From NCBI RefSeq assembly GCF_018613325.1, contig NZ_JAGGQJ010000004.1:62001-126000 (forward strand): a DNA stretch of 64,000 bases. Reading direction: 5' to 3'. This DNA is from Bacillus sp. ISL-34 (lineage in GTDB: Bacteria; Bacillota; Bacilli; Bacillales; DSM-1321). Made by a program: the position numbers and the translations under genes. Of the stretch, positions 45,258 to 54,618 are shown piece after piece (position 1 is the stretch's first letter; each line of letters opens with the position of its first letter). Below the pieces are notes generated by a model. That model saw only the letters and a list, made by a program, of their open reading frames with translations, had not been told where the DNA came from and did no database searches.

Positions 45258-45911
45258 TCATTCATTCCTGCTGATATATCTCCCTCTTACCAGGAAGTAA
45301 ATATTCTCTGCGATATTCGTTGTATGGTCCGCTGTCCTTTCCAAATATCGAGCAATTAAGGAAAGCTGTGTAACCTGCTGAAGGTTTTTTTCATCCGAAA
45401 GGCGAAGGAGACTTCGAATCATCTCTCCATAAAAGCGATCAACCTCATCATCCATTTCAATGATTTCCCTTGAAAGAACAACATCTTCCTTCTCAAATGC
45501 TTCTATTGAAAGTTGAATCATCTTTAAAGTAATATCATGCATCTGCTTTAATGGTGTTAAAGGCAGAATAAATGGCTGGTCACCGATTCGGATGGCTGAT
45601 TTAGCGATATTCACACCAAAGTCCGCCATCCTTTCAATATCAGAGGCGATTTTTATGGCAGCAATGATACGCCTTAAATCAATCGCAACCGGCTGCTGCT
45701 TAGCAATCAGTAAAATCGCAAAGTCATTAATTTCCTCTTCCAGTAAATCAGCGATTGTATCATCATCAATAACCTCAAGGGCATCATCCACATTATTGTT
45801 TTCCAGTGCGGCATATGATTTTGATATGGCACTTGAAGCTAAATTAGCCAACTTCACGATTTTCTCCTGTAACTCTTTCAATTGAAGCTCGAAATTTTCA
45901 CGAACGATCAT
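45258..45911 (-). CDS. phoU: phosphate signalling protein PhoU
   Basis: PhoU links the Pst transporter to the PhoPR phosphate response. The 217-residue protein consists of two three-helix PhoU repeats with the metal-binding E/DxxxD patterns (EVIDDD near 43; IEMDDEVDRFYGE near 145). It is the last gene of pstSCAB-phoU, 20 bases after pstB. B. subtilis lacks phoU at this place, but many Bacillaceae have it. Confidence 0.95.
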   Translation of the reverse strand: MIVRENFELQLKELQEKIVKLANLASSAISKSYAALENNNVDDALEVIDDDTIADLLEEEINDFAILLIAKQQPVAIDLRRIIAAIKIASDIERMADFGVNIAKSAIRIGDQPFILPLTPLKQMHDITLKMIQLSIEAFEKEDVVLSREIIEMDDEVDRFYGEMIRSLLRLSDEKNLQQVTQLSLIARYLERTADHTTNIAENIYFLVRGRYISRNE

Positions 45912-45931
45912 TATCGCATCTCCCTTTCTCT

Positions 45932-46759
45932 TTAACCGAAGCGTCCGGTAATGTAATCTTCTGTTCTTTTATCATTCGGATTAGAGAAGATGGTGTTTGT
46001 ATCAGAATATTCGATGACTTCCCCATTTAAGAAGAAGGCTGTTCTATCAGAGATACGTGCTGCCTGTTGCATGTTATGGGTAACGATGATGATGCTGAAA
46101 TCCTTTTTCAGTTCTTGGACCAATTCTTCTATTTTCAAAGTGGATATCGGATCAAGGGCAGAAGTCGGTTCATCCATTAATATGACATCTGGTTCGATTG
46201 CCAAACATCTGGCAATACAAAGGCGCTGTTGCTGTCCACCTGAAAGTCCATATGCATTTTCATGCAGTCGGTCTTTCACTTCATCCCAAATCGCTGCCCC
46301 TTTTAAACTCTTTTCAACGATCTCATCAAGGATTTTTTTATTTTTAATTCCATGGATTTTTGGTCCGTATACAACATTTTCATAAATTGATTTAGGAAAA
46401 GGATTAGGCTTTTGGAAAACCATTCCTACCTGTGTCCTTAAATCTTCCACCTTATAGGACTGATCGAGGATATTCCTGTTCCTATATTTAATCTGACCTG
46501 TCGTTTTCACATCCGGGACTAGCTCTATCATTCGGTTCAATGTTTTGATGTAGGTGGATTTCCCACAACCTGAAGGCCCTATGATGGCGGTCACTTCATT
46601 TTGATGCATATCCAGATTAATATTTTTCAAAGCATGGTTTTCTCCATACCATAAATTGAGATTGGATGTTTCATACACCTTTTCCGTCAAGGTAGCTGAT
46701 CCGACATTTTCGATCCCGATTGCCGGTGACTCTTTTTCTCTCGTTAAGGTCATATTCAT
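45932..46759 (-). CDS. pstB: phosphate ABC transporter ATP-binding protein
   Basis: The ATPase of the high-affinity phosphate importer. The 275-residue protein has Walker [10 protein letters not shown] near 62, the signature [13 protein letters not shown] near 172, Walker [14 protein letters not shown] near 192 and the H-loop IIVTHNM. An N-terminal extension of about 25 residues precedes the core. Only one pstB is present, whereas B. subtilis has pstBA and pstBB. Confidence 0.96.
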   Translation of the reverse strand: MNMTLTREKESPAIGIENVGSATLTEKVYETSNLNLWYGENHALKNINLDMHQNEVTAIIGPSGCGKSTYIKTLNRMIELVPDVKTTGQIKYRNRNILDQSYKVEDLRTQVGMVFQKPNPFPKSIYENVVYGPKIHGIKNKKILDEIVEKSLKGAAIWDEVKDRLHENAYGLSGGQQQRLCIARCLAIEPDVILMDEPTSALDPISTLKIEELVQELKKDFSIIIVTHNMQQAARISDRTAFFLNGEVIEYSDTNTIFSNPNDKRTEDYITGRFG

Positions 46760-46774
46760 GCTTCCTTCCTCCTA

Positions 46775-47653
46775 TCAGTATCTTTTCTGGAATTTATTTC
46801 GAATTATAACCGCAATTGAATTCATGAATATTAACAGGATGAGTAGAACGATGATTCCCGCGGCAGCAACCTGCTGGAATTCCTCCTGTGGACGGGATGT
46901 CCAATTATAGATTTGCATTGGCAGCACTGTAAATGTATCCATGACCGTTTGAGGTAAAAAGGCGATGAACATTGGTATGCCAACCACCACCAATGGAGCC
47001 GTTTCACCGATTGCACGTGATAAAGCAAGTATCCCCCCAGTTAAAATGCCAGGTATCGCAGCAGGCAGGACCACTTTCAATATCGTTTGCCACTTAGTTG
47101 CACCCATTCCAAATGATGCTTCCCTTAAATCACGAGGTACGGCACGTATGGCCTCTTGGGCAGCTACTATGATGACCGGGAGAACTAGTAGGCTCATGGT
47201 CAAGCCTGCTGCCAATATGGACCGGTCCAAGGCTAGAGCACGAACGAAAACCGTTAAGCCCAGAAGTCCAAATACTATTGACGGGACACCTGCCAGATTG
47301 GAAATATTCACTTTGATAAAAGTGGTGATCCAATTCTTCCTGGCATATTCCTCTAAATAAATGGCCGTTCCAACACCAAGCAGCAGGGAAACTGGAGCCA
47401 CCACTACCATCAACCAAATTGAACCGATCAGCGCAGCCTTTATACCAGCCTCTTCAGGTTTCCTGGAAGCGAAATTCTGAAGGAAATCCCCATTCAGACT
47501 GCCAATTCCTTGAGTGAATATCCGATAAAATAAGATGGCCACTACGAGGAGGCCAACCAATGTTGCCAAGAAGAATAATCCTTTACAAATCGTGTTAACA
47601 GCCAGCCTAGCAGGCATTTTTTTTGCAACATGACTTTTGTTTATCAGTTTCAT
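46775..47653 (-). CDS. pstA: phosphate ABC transporter permease PstA
   Basis: One of two channel subunits of the Pst importer. The 292 residues form six membrane helices; the coupling-loop motif EAIRAVPRDLREASFGMGATKW lies near 175. It starts three bases after the pstC stop. Confidence 0.95.
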   Translation of the reverse strand: MKLINKSHVAKKMPARLAVNTICKGLFFLATLVGLLVVAILFYRIFTQGIGSLNGDFLQNFASRKPEEAGIKAALIGSIWLMVVVAPVSLLLGVGTAIYLEEYARKNWITTFIKVNISNLAGVPSIVFGLLGLTVFVRALALDRSILAAGLTMSLLVLPVIIVAAQEAIRAVPRDLREASFGMGATKWQTILKVVLPAAIPGILTGGILALSRAIGETAPLVVVGIPMFIAFLPQTVMDTFTVLPMQIYNWTSRPQEEFQQVAAAGIIVLLILLIFMNSIAVIIRNKFQKRY

Positions 47654-47656
47654 GTC

Positions 47657-48595
47657 TTAATATTCCTCCCTGAACTTGCGAGAGATGAACTGCGCCAGTA
47701 AATTCATGAGTAGCGTAAAGACGAACAGTGTCATTCCAACCGCATATATGCTGTAGTAAATCGTTGTCCCATACCCTGCATCCCCCGAACTGACCTGTAC
47801 GATATAAGCAGTCATCGTTTGGATCGATGAAGTGACATCCATACTCATATTTGGGGTCGAGCCACCGGCAACACTCACAATCATGGTTTCCCCGATCGCT
47901 CTGGATAAAGCAAGAACGATGGATGCCACAATTCCAGAAATGGCTGCTGGCAATACCACTTTAATTGTCGTTTCGAGTTTCGTTGCTCCTAAAGCATACG
48001 CACCTTCGCGAATCGACTTCGGTACTGATACAAGGGCATCTTCCGACAAAGAGGCTATCATCGGCATGATCATGATACCTACAACGATCCCAGGACTTAG
48101 GGCATTGAACATGTCGAGGAAAGGAAATAAATCCCGCAAAACCGGTGTTACAAAAGTTAAGGCAAAAAAGCCGTAAACGATAGTAGGAATCCCAGCTAAA
48201 ACTTCTAAAATCGGCTTGATGATTCTCCGTGTTTTCTCTGATGCATATTCACTCAAGAAAATGGCTGTTGCAAGTCCTACTGGAACTGCAACCACCGCTG
48301 CTATGACTGTTATCTTCAACGTTCCAACGATAAGGGGCATAATCCCATAGGTAGGTGCAGATGCAAATGGCAGCCATTTAGCTTCCGTAAAAAATTCGAC
48401 GATAGATACTCTGTCAAAAAAGATAAATGTTTCAAATATAAGCGTCAGGATGATCCCGATTGTCGTAAAAACGGAAATTGCCGCCGTAAGGAACAAAAGC
48501 TTAGGGATGACTTTTTCCATATTCATTTTTTTCTTGCTATTCTTTTCCCGGATCATTTGCTGTACAGAATAGGTTTGTGTTTTTCTAAGTTCCAA
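47657..48595 (-). CDS. pstC: phosphate ABC transporter permease PstC
   Basis: The second channel subunit. The 312-residue protein has six helices, with the coupling motif EDALVSVPKSIREGAYALGATK near 190. It starts at a TTG seven bases after GGAGG. A stable hairpin separates it from pstS. Confidence 0.95.
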   Translation of the reverse strand: MELRKTQTYSVQQMIREKNSKKKMNMEKVIPKLLFLTAAISVFTTIGIILTLIFETFIFFDRVSIVEFFTEAKWLPFASAPTYGIMPLIVGTLKITVIAAVVAVPVGLATAIFLSEYASEKTRRIIKPILEVLAGIPTIVYGFFALTFVTPVLRDLFPFLDMFNALSPGIVVGIMIMPMIASLSEDALVSVPKSIREGAYALGATKLETTIKVVLPAAISGIVASIVLALSRAIGETMIVSVAGGSTPNMSMDVTSSIQTMTAYIVQVSSGDAGYGTTIYYSIYAVGMTLFVFTLLMNLLAQFISRKFREEY

Positions 48596-48647
48596 CTTGC
48601 ATCCTCCATTTCAGACAAGCAATATTTGGATTTACAAGCTGTTACCC

Positions 48648-48672
48648 CCGCCTAAATCGAGTCAAGGCGGGA
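48648..48672 (-). other. intercistronic hairpin between pstS and pstC
   Basis: CCCGCCT and AGGCGGG form a perfect 7-bp GC-rich stem around an 11-base loop, 23 bases after the pstS stop. No T run follows, so it is more likely a processing or stability element that keeps pstS mRNA more abundant than the downstream genes. Confidence 0.55.
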
Positions 48673-48694
48673 TTTCAGTAGCCTGTAATATCGT

Positions 48695-49657
48695 TTATTT
48701 TTCCAGTTCTTTTAATTTATCAAGATCTTTCTGGTACTCTTCTTCAGGCAGGCTGATATAACCCACTTCTTCAGCAAGCTCTCCTGCATTTTCAATGACG
48801 AATTGAGTATAATCTGCGACTTGTTCTTTTTCAGCTACCGACTTATTGGATACATACGTGTAAAGTGGACGTGACAATGGTGCATACTCCCCACTTTTAA
48901 TCGTTTCATTCGTTGGCTTAACAGCACCTTTGCCGTTGTCGATGGAAATGATCTTTAACTTATCCTTATTTTCTGCATAGTAGGCATAACCGAAGAATCC
49001 AATCGCATTTTTATCACCTTCTACACCTTGTACAAGGACATTATCATCTTCTGAAAGCGTAGCATTTTCCACCATCGGTTTTTCTTCAAGAATCACTTCA
49101 TTGAAATAATCATATGTGCCTGAATCTATTCCCGGAGAGTAGAATTTAATTTCCTCCTTCGGCCATTCAGGACGTATATCAGACCATTTCTTCACCTTTC
49201 CATTATCAATCCACAGTTTTTGAAGTTCTTCAACTGTTAGTGAATCGATGAATTCATTATCTTTATTGGCGACGATTGAAATACCGTCAAATGCCAGTTT
49301 CAATTCTGTATATTTAACTCCCTTTTCATCAAGTAAGGCACTTTCTTCTTCCTTGACCGGACGGGATGCATTGGCTAGGTCCGTATCACCAGCGATGAAT
49401 TTCTTGAATCCCCCACCTGTTCCTGACGATCCCACTGAAACCTTCACATCAGGCTGTGTACCCATATATTCTTCGGCAACTGCCTCCATGATCGGAAAGA
49501 CCGTTGAAGACCCATCCGTAATCACTTCTCCCTGCAATTGGCCTGATCCTTTTCCTTCACTGCTGCTTGTCTTAGTGTCATCGGATCCACAACCCGCCGC
49601 TACTGCAATTACTCCACCCATCATTACAGTCATTGCCATACCTTTGAAACGTCTCAT
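48695..49657 (-). CDS. pstS: phosphate-binding lipoprotein PstS
   Basis: The extracellular phosphate receptor of the Pst system. The 320-residue precursor has a signal peptide and a lipobox ending at Cys23 (VAAGCGSDD). The phosphate-binding loops DGSSTVFPI near 50 and SSGTGGGFKKF near 78 are intact. It is the first gene of the operon, behind a PhoP box array. Confidence 0.96.
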   Translation of the reverse strand: MRRFKGMAMTVMMGGVIAVAAGCGSDDTKTSSSEGKGSGQLQGEVITDGSSTVFPIMEAVAEEYMGTQPDVKVSVGSSGTGGGFKKFIAGDTDLANASRPVKEEESALLDEKGVKYTELKLAFDGISIVANKDNEFIDSLTVEELQKLWIDNGKVKKWSDIRPEWPKEEIKFYSPGIDSGTYDYFNEVILEEKPMVENATLSEDDNVLVQGVEGDKNAIGFFGYAYYAENKDKLKIISIDNGKGAVKPTNETIKSGEYAPLSRPLYTYVSNKSVAEKEQVADYTQFVIENAGELAEEVGYISLPEEEYQKDLDKLKELEK

Positions 49658-49706
49658 TTGTAAATCCCCCTAAGAATTTTATATGAATATTTTGTCCTAC
49701 AACCAA

Positions 49707-49780
49707 ATCATACTTTTAGACTGTAAACCCCGTTTAAAGCATTTGTAAATATTCAGTAAATTTTTGTGTTCTAATTGTAA
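49707..49780 (-). promoter_or_regulatory. pst promoter with PhoP box array
   Basis: Four TT(A)ACA-like half sites on the minus strand (TTACAG at 49721, TTAAAC at 49732, TTACAA at 49743, TTACTG at 49754) are spaced exactly 11 bases apart, the PhoP box pattern of Bacillus. A fifth (TTACAA at 49775) lies 21 bases further. A TATGAT -10 is at 49707-49712, eight bases from the nearest box, with no good -35, as expected for PhoP-activated promoters. Confidence 0.85.
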
Positions 49781-49817
49781 AGATGAAATAACTGTATTGA
49801 TCTAGGTCTTAAAATGC

Positions 49818-49857
49818 AAAAAAACACGTTTCCGGTTTTACCCAAAAACGTGTTTTA
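49818..49857 (-). terminator. pbpA terminator
   Basis: On the minus strand AAAACACGTTT pairs with AAACGTGTTTT around a 16-base loop, followed by TTTGC, just after the pbpA stop. Confidence 0.85.
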
Positions 49858-49862
49858 ACTTA

Positions 49863-52043
49863 TTATTCATTTTCCTGGCTTTTTCTAACTTCAGCCTGGT
49901 CCTTTTGAACGTCTTTACCATTCTCCACTTTCAAATCAGTCGAAGTTTCGGTATTTTCCTTCTTAGCCCGTTCTTTTTTTAGTTCGAAATAAGTATCCAT
50001 GATTTCTTCACCTATTTCTTTACTCATGCTGTGGCCCGTATGCCCTTGGTATGCCCACGGCACAACGACCGCAAAAGCGACCTCTGGATTTTTAGCTGGG
50101 GCATAGCCAACAAGGGTGATGTTCATCGTTTCTTGTGGCTCGCTATAATCCATCCGATTCGGTCCGTCATAGAATGCTTCCGCCGTCCCGGTTTTAGCTG
50201 CCACTGTATACGATTTATTCCCAAAATAGGTATAAGCCGTTCCGCCTTGTTCCATCGCAACTTTCTCGAAACCGCTCTGAACACGTTCAATCCATTCTTC
50301 CTTCATATCAAGACGATTAAGGACATTCGGCGCAACGTCTTCGGCAACAGGTCCCAATTCCTCATTATTATCAACCGGATCGCGGATTTCCTTAACCATA
50401 TGCGGCTTCATCCGGTTACCGCCATTTGCGATGGCAGAAACATATTGCGCGAGCTGCATCGGTGTGTACGTATCGTACTGTCCGATAGCAAGGTCAAGTA
50501 GTTTACCAGGTGATGCGTCGGAACCTTTGAATCCACTCATTTCATTCGGAAGATCAATCCCCGTGCGGACTCCCAAGCCAAACTGGGCAAATGAATTCCG
50601 CATGGTCGAAAAGGCGCTTGAACTAATATTCAAAGGTTCATTCGGCACATAATGCGCACCTGCAATATTAATTGCCGTTCTGAACATATAAACGTTCGAA
50701 GATACTTTTAATGCGGTCAAATCATTAATGTTCCCGAAGTCACTATATGAACCTTTTGCTGGTGTACCTTTGATTTTCAGCTTTGTATCATAAAAGTACG
50801 TACCCGGCTGGATCGCACCTTGCTGATAACCGGTTAAAACGGTAGCTCCTTTAACCGCAGAGCCCATTGTATAGGAAGTCGTGATATTTCCTAATGCGAA
50901 GTCCTCAATCGAGGATTTTCCCGTTTTTGGGTCCTTCTCATATTTCTTGCCAGCCATCGTCAATACTTCCCCTGTATCGGGATCCATCATGACGACAAAG
51001 GCCCTGTCCAAGAATTTGGTGTTACCCATTTTTTTCTTGGCAATCAATTGCTTTTCAATGATTTCCTCTGTTGCAAGCTGTAAATCCATATCAACTGTCA
51101 ATATAAGATCTTTCCCTCGCGAACCTTCAGTAATCACCTCGGAATCGACAACATTTCCTGATTTATCGGTCACATTCCTTACTTTCGCTTTCTGCCCTTG
51201 GAGGATATCTTCATATTGCATCTCGATATAACTCTTACCTACACGGTCATTCCGGCTGTAATCACGTGCAAGGTAGTAGTTCAGGCTTTCACTAGGCAAT
51301 CCTTCTTCAGATGAGGAAACTTTACCCAATACAGATTTAAGTGTTTTATTATATGTATAAAAACGATCCCAATCTGTTGATATATCGACCCCTGGGAGAG
51401 AATCAAGGTTCTCACTCACCCTGGCGAATTCTTCTTTTGTTACTTTCTTGTTTTTCACGATTTGCGGGGTAAGGGCATATCCGCTTGCAAATTCCCTATA
51501 GATGGCAAGAACTTCAAGATCTTTTTCCGAAAGCTTCGTTTCTTCTTCAGTAATCCGATCAAGCTGAAGCTTATACAAATCACTTTCTTCCATCTCGCCC
51601 TCTTCCACTTTTTTCCTCTCTTTATCGGTAATCTTTTTCTCGGCCAGCTTTGGATTATTTAAAATCCAAAAATCCTTTTTATCGCGCTCAGTCACTTTAT
51701 CTGTTTCTTTTTCGATCAACTTCGCGAGTTTTTCAGCTGTTTCCACCATTTCTGTTTGTTTCGTACCTTGCTTTCGTGTATATGTAATTGCATCCAGTGG
51801 TTGGTTATCGACCATCAGTTTCAAATTCCGGTCATACATCTTTCCACGGGGCACCGAATTATTCACGGTCACTTCCTCTGTTCTTTCAATCTCACGCCGG
51901 TAATCATCACCATAAACAATCTGTACAACACCCAAGCGTAAAATTAAAGCGGAAAACAAAACAAACACTAAAAAGAAAAGAATATTCAATCTGAAAGGCA
52001 CATGCGTCTTTTTCTTTTTCTTTTTATTCACACTAAGCCACAC
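49863..52043 (-). CDS. pbpA: class B penicillin-binding protein PbpA
   Basis: A peptidoglycan transpeptidase of about 726 residues, of the PBP2A type used for sidewall synthesis in rod-shaped Bacillus. It has a basic cytoplasmic start, one membrane helix (about 20-42), a dimerisation domain, then the transpeptidase with SAVK near 395, SSN near 450 and KTG in VAAKTGTAE near 615. The C-terminal 35 residues are highly charged. The GTG at 52043 has AAGGA close by; a GTG four codons later is possible. Confidence 0.93.
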   Translation of the reverse strand: MWLSVNKKKKKKTHVPFRLNILFFLVFVLFSALILRLGVVQIVYGDDYRREIERTEEVTVNNSVPRGKMYDRNLKLMVDNQPLDAITYTRKQGTKQTEMVETAEKLAKLIEKETDKVTERDKKDFWILNNPKLAEKKITDKERKKVEEGEMEESDLYKLQLDRITEEETKLSEKDLEVLAIYREFASGYALTPQIVKNKKVTKEEFARVSENLDSLPGVDISTDWDRFYTYNKTLKSVLGKVSSSEEGLPSESLNYYLARDYSRNDRVGKSYIEMQYEDILQGQKAKVRNVTDKSGNVVDSEVITEGSRGKDLILTVDMDLQLATEEIIEKQLIAKKKMGNTKFLDRAFVVMMDPDTGEVLTMAGKKYEKDPKTGKSSIEDFALGNITTSYTMGSAVKGATVLTGYQQGAIQPGTYFYDTKLKIKGTPAKGSYSDFGNINDLTALKVSSNVYMFRTAINIAGAHYVPNEPLNISSSAFSTMRNSFAQFGLGVRTGIDLPNEMSGFKGSDASPGKLLDLAIGQYDTYTPMQLAQYVSAIANGGNRMKPHMVKEIRDPVDNNEELGPVAEDVAPNVLNRLDMKEEWIERVQSGFEKVAMEQGGTAYTYFGNKSYTVAAKTGTAEAFYDGPNRMDYSEPQETMNITLVGYAPAKNPEVAFAVVVPWAYQGHTGHSMSKEIGEEIMDTYFELKKERAKKENTETSTDLKVENGKDVQKDQAEVRKSQENE

Positions 52044-52146
52044 ATCCTTTTTACATAGTCATAATAAGTCCTATACTATTCTATAGAACATTTATATTTT
52101 TTTCTACCTTAGTGTTCTAGAAATATTAAACATCTAACGAACTTCA

Positions 52147-52183
52147 CATAAAAAGTGACTTACGGCTCATAAAACCGTAAGTC
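52147..52183 (-). terminator. second hairpin after yqgE
   Basis: GACTTACGG pairs with CCGTAAGTC around nine bases, followed on the minus strand by ACTTTTTATG. It lies downstream of another hairpin, so yqgE has two terminators in series. Confidence 0.65.
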
Positions 52184-52193
52184 CTGATATTGG

Positions 52194-52218
52194 AAAAGAG
52201 GCCTCTAAGGCCTCTTTT
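52194..52218 (-). terminator. yqgE terminator
   Basis: On the minus strand AAAGAGGCCT and AGGCCTCTTT form a perfect stem around TAG, immediately after the yqgE stop, followed by TCC. Confidence 0.75.
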
Positions 52219-53439
52219 TCAATCTTGGTCAATGATATCGATTTTTCGTACAAACCAATATATCACGGTATGCCCTGCCCCGACGATTAACAGATAGATC
52301 GGCAGTACTTCCTTTAGGTCGAATAACATGACGGAAAGTATGAATCCTGATATCGATACAATCCTTCCAATATGAACGAACAGTTCCCGGACAACGATAT
52401 ATTCAATTCTCATTTCCGCTGCTTTCCAAGCACGGCCTATAATGTCATAAGTCAATGATATATAAGGGACCAAAAGAATAGGGTAAGCGGAAGCGACAAT
52501 CGCCCCATAAATGAGAAGCTTCCCGAATGTGATATCAAATGCAATCAATAGGACCCCTGCATACAACAGGATTCCTCCAATAAGAATGGCCTTTTTTCGC
52601 ATCGGCTGTTTTATATATCGTGAAGCAAAAAAATACGCAACAAATGAAATGGCCGAATTTAGCAGTCCATAGCTCCCTAAGGCAAGTTCACTATCCGTCT
52701 GAATGAAAACGTTAATCGAAATGATGAACATGAAGGTGCCCTCTCGAATCCCTTGAAAAAAGTGAGCACGAGTGATCAAGAGCCAATTCCGATTATTTTT
52801 CCGTTCCTGCAATATCCGAAGGAAACAGTATCTGCCATGTGCTGGACGTCTTTTTAACGAAAAGCTAAGAAACACCGCAATGGAAAACAATAGCAAAGAC
52901 AATCCGAATACAATGGAATATCCCGTGAATTTTTCAAGCCTCGAAATGATGAACCCTGAAAGAATCGGACCGACCATTCCCCCAAGTGATGATAAAATCC
53001 CTAAAAAGCCATTGAAGAAATCCCTTGTTTCCGGTTCAGTTATCTCAAAAGTCAAGACATTATAGGCAAGCCAATAAAACCCATAACCGATTCCTAACAG
53101 TCCACCAAGCAACCAAAGGAAATCCGTTGCCCGTGTGCCTACCAATAGGACAGATAAATAAAATAGGGCCAAAAAGATAACACCCAGACGCAAAACAATG
53201 ATTCGATCCACTTTTTTCGCCAGCCTGCCAGCAAAGACAAAGGTAAGCGGTTGAAAAAGCACCACGGTTAGATTATATACGGCAATATCAACAATTTGAC
53301 CGGATTGTTTCCACAAGTACACATTAACGAATGTATTGGATAAAGCAATACTCAGGCTGTACAGCCCGCCAATAAACAAAAGGAGGTGCAAATCCTTCTT
53401 CCCTCCCGCTTCACCCAACCATCTCTCTAAAATACCCAT
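52219..53439 (-). CDS. yqgE: MFS transporter YqgE
   Basis: A 406-residue membrane protein with about twelve hydrophobic helices of the major facilitator superfamily. The loop between helices 2 and 3 reads GRLAKKVDRIIVLRLG, equivalent to the MFS motif A region. It lies between pbpA and sodA as in B. subtilis. The substrate is unknown. Confidence 0.9.
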   Translation of the reverse strand: MGILERWLGEAGGKKDLHLLLFIGGLYSLSIALSNTFVNVYLWKQSGQIVDIAVYNLTVVLFQPLTFVFAGRLAKKVDRIIVLRLGVIFLALFYLSVLLVGTRATDFLWLLGGLLGIGYGFYWLAYNVLTFEITEPETRDFFNGFLGILSSLGGMVGPILSGFIISRLEKFTGYSIVFGLSLLLFSIAVFLSFSLKRRPAHGRYCFLRILQERKNNRNWLLITRAHFFQGIREGTFMFIISINVFIQTDSELALGSYGLLNSAISFVAYFFASRYIKQPMRKKAILIGGILLYAGVLLIAFDITFGKLLIYGAIVASAYPILLVPYISLTYDIIGRAWKAAEMRIEYIVVRELFVHIGRIVSISGFILSVMLFDLKEVLPIYLLIVGAGHTVIYWFVRKIDIIDQD

Positions 53440-53506
53440 TGTTTTAACTCTCCTTTAAATTCCACTCTAGTGTTTGAAAAAACAAAAGAATTTATGTAAA
53501 AAAAGG

Positions 53507-53583
53507 TAAAGAAAACTCTTCGATTGGCGAGACAGGATGGCGAAGACAGAGAAGTAGTTGCCCTTATACTGTTTTCCTAAAAA
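53507..53583. repeat. 77-bp dispersed repeat, copy 1
   Basis: The unit begins TAAAGAAAACTCTTCG and ends CCCTTATACTGTTTTCC. Inside, TCTTCG and CGAAGA can pair around GATGG-type sequence. Two further copies follow at 107 and 106 bases. This copy lacks the AACAGTA arm that precedes copies 2 and 3. Confidence 0.9.
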
Positions 53584-53605
53584 GCTCTCTCTCGAATAAA
53601 ATCAA

Positions 53606-53690
53606 TAACAGTATAAAGAAAACTCTTCGATTGGCGAGACAGGATGGCGAAGACAGAGAAGTAGTTGCCCTTATACTGTTTTCCTAAAAA
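53606..53690. repeat. 77-bp dispersed repeat, copy 2
   Basis: Essentially identical to copy 1 over 77 bases (53614-53690). Here the unit is framed by AACAGTATAA and TTATACTGTT, a perfect terminal inverted repeat. About 30 bases of unrelated sequence separate it from each neighbour copy. Confidence 0.9.
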
Positions 53691-53711
53691 AAAGACCTCC
53701 TATTAATTCAG

Positions 53712-53795
53712 AAACAGTATAAAGAAAACTCTTCGATTGGCGAGACAGGATGGCGAAGACAGAGAAGTAGTTGCCCTTATACTGTTTCCTTAAAA
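53712..53795. repeat. 77-bp dispersed repeat, copy 3
   Basis: Third copy, identical up to CTTATACTGTTT and then slightly different (CCTTAAAA). It again has the AACAGTATAA arm. It ends about 70 bases before the sodA stop. Confidence 0.9.
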
Positions 53796-53812
53796 GCCAT
53801 TTATACAGAAAC

Positions 53813-53851
53813 AAAAAAAGACGGGTTCCCCTGAAAAGGGCCCGTCTTTTG
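53813..53851 (-). terminator. sodA terminator
   Basis: On the minus strand GACGGGCCCTTTTC and GGGGAACCCGTC form a stem followed by TTTTTTTG. It lies 16 bases after the sodA stop. Confidence 0.8.
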
Positions 53852-53866
53852 TTACTTATTTATATA

Positions 53867-54475
53867 TTATTTTGCAGCGCTGTAACGTTTTGCAACTTCA
53901 TCCCAGTTTACAACATTCCAGAAAGAATTGATGTATTCAGGACGGCGGTTTTGGTAGTTTAGGTAGTAAGCATGTTCCCAAACGTCCAATCCAAGAAGCG
54001 GTGTTTTTCCTTCTGATAATGGATTGTCTTGGTTCGGTGTACTTGTTACTTCCAACTCGCCATTGTTGACTGCAAGCCAAGCCCAGCCAGATCCAAAACG
54101 AGTAGTAGCCGCTTTAGCGAACTCTTCTTTAAAGCTGTCAAAGCTTCCGAATTTTGAAGTGATAGCATCCGCTAATTCACCAGTTGGTTGCCCGCCGCCG
54201 TTAGGTGAAAGGATTTCCCAGAATAAAGTGTGGTTAGCATGTCCGCCACCATTGTTGCGTACAGCTGTACGAACAGCTTCAGGTACTGCGTCAAGGTTAG
54301 CGACGATTTCTTCAACGCTTTTGCTTAGAAGTTCTTGGTTGCCTTCTAGAGCATTGTTCAGGTTTGTCACATATGTGTTGTGATGTTTAGTGTGATGAAT
54401 GTTCATTGTTTCTTTGTCGATGTGTGGTTCTAATGCATCATATGCATACGGTAATTGTGGAAGTTCAAAAGCCAT
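53867..54475 (-). CDS. sodA: superoxide dismutase (Mn type)
   Basis: Converts superoxide to hydrogen peroxide and oxygen. The 202-residue protein has metal ligands in [11 protein letters not shown] (His near 27), [11 protein letters not shown] (His near 82) and [11 protein letters not shown] (Asp near 164 and His near 168). The ATG at 54475 follows GGAGG by nine bases; 35 codons of upstream frame lack similarity. The residues around the active site favour manganese. Confidence 0.97.
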   Translation of the reverse strand: MAFELPQLPYAYDALEPHIDKETMNIHHTKHHNTYVTNLNNALEGNQELLSKSVEEIVANLDAVPEAVRTAVRNNGGGHANHTLFWEILSPNGGGQPTGELADAITSKFGSFDSFKEEFAKAATTRFGSGWAWLAVNNGELEVTSTPNQDNPLSEGKTPLLGLDVWEHAYYLNYQNRRPEYINSFWNVVNWDEVAKRYSAAK

Positions 54476-54618
54476 AATAAAATTCCTCCCTATGTAAGCT
54501 TTTTTTTTGAGGGCTTCAGTTCTCGAAAGATACCTAAAGCTCGCTAGCAATAGAGTATCAAATTTTTGTAACCGTTTCAAACCTTATGCCTCAATTTTTC
54601 ATTTTTCGATTAAATTTC

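Noticed and set aside
53507-53795. CRISPR-like array (three repeats with about 30-base spacers)
   Set aside because: The repeats are 77 bases long with terminal inverted arms, there are only three, the two spacers resemble each other in part, and no cas genes are near.
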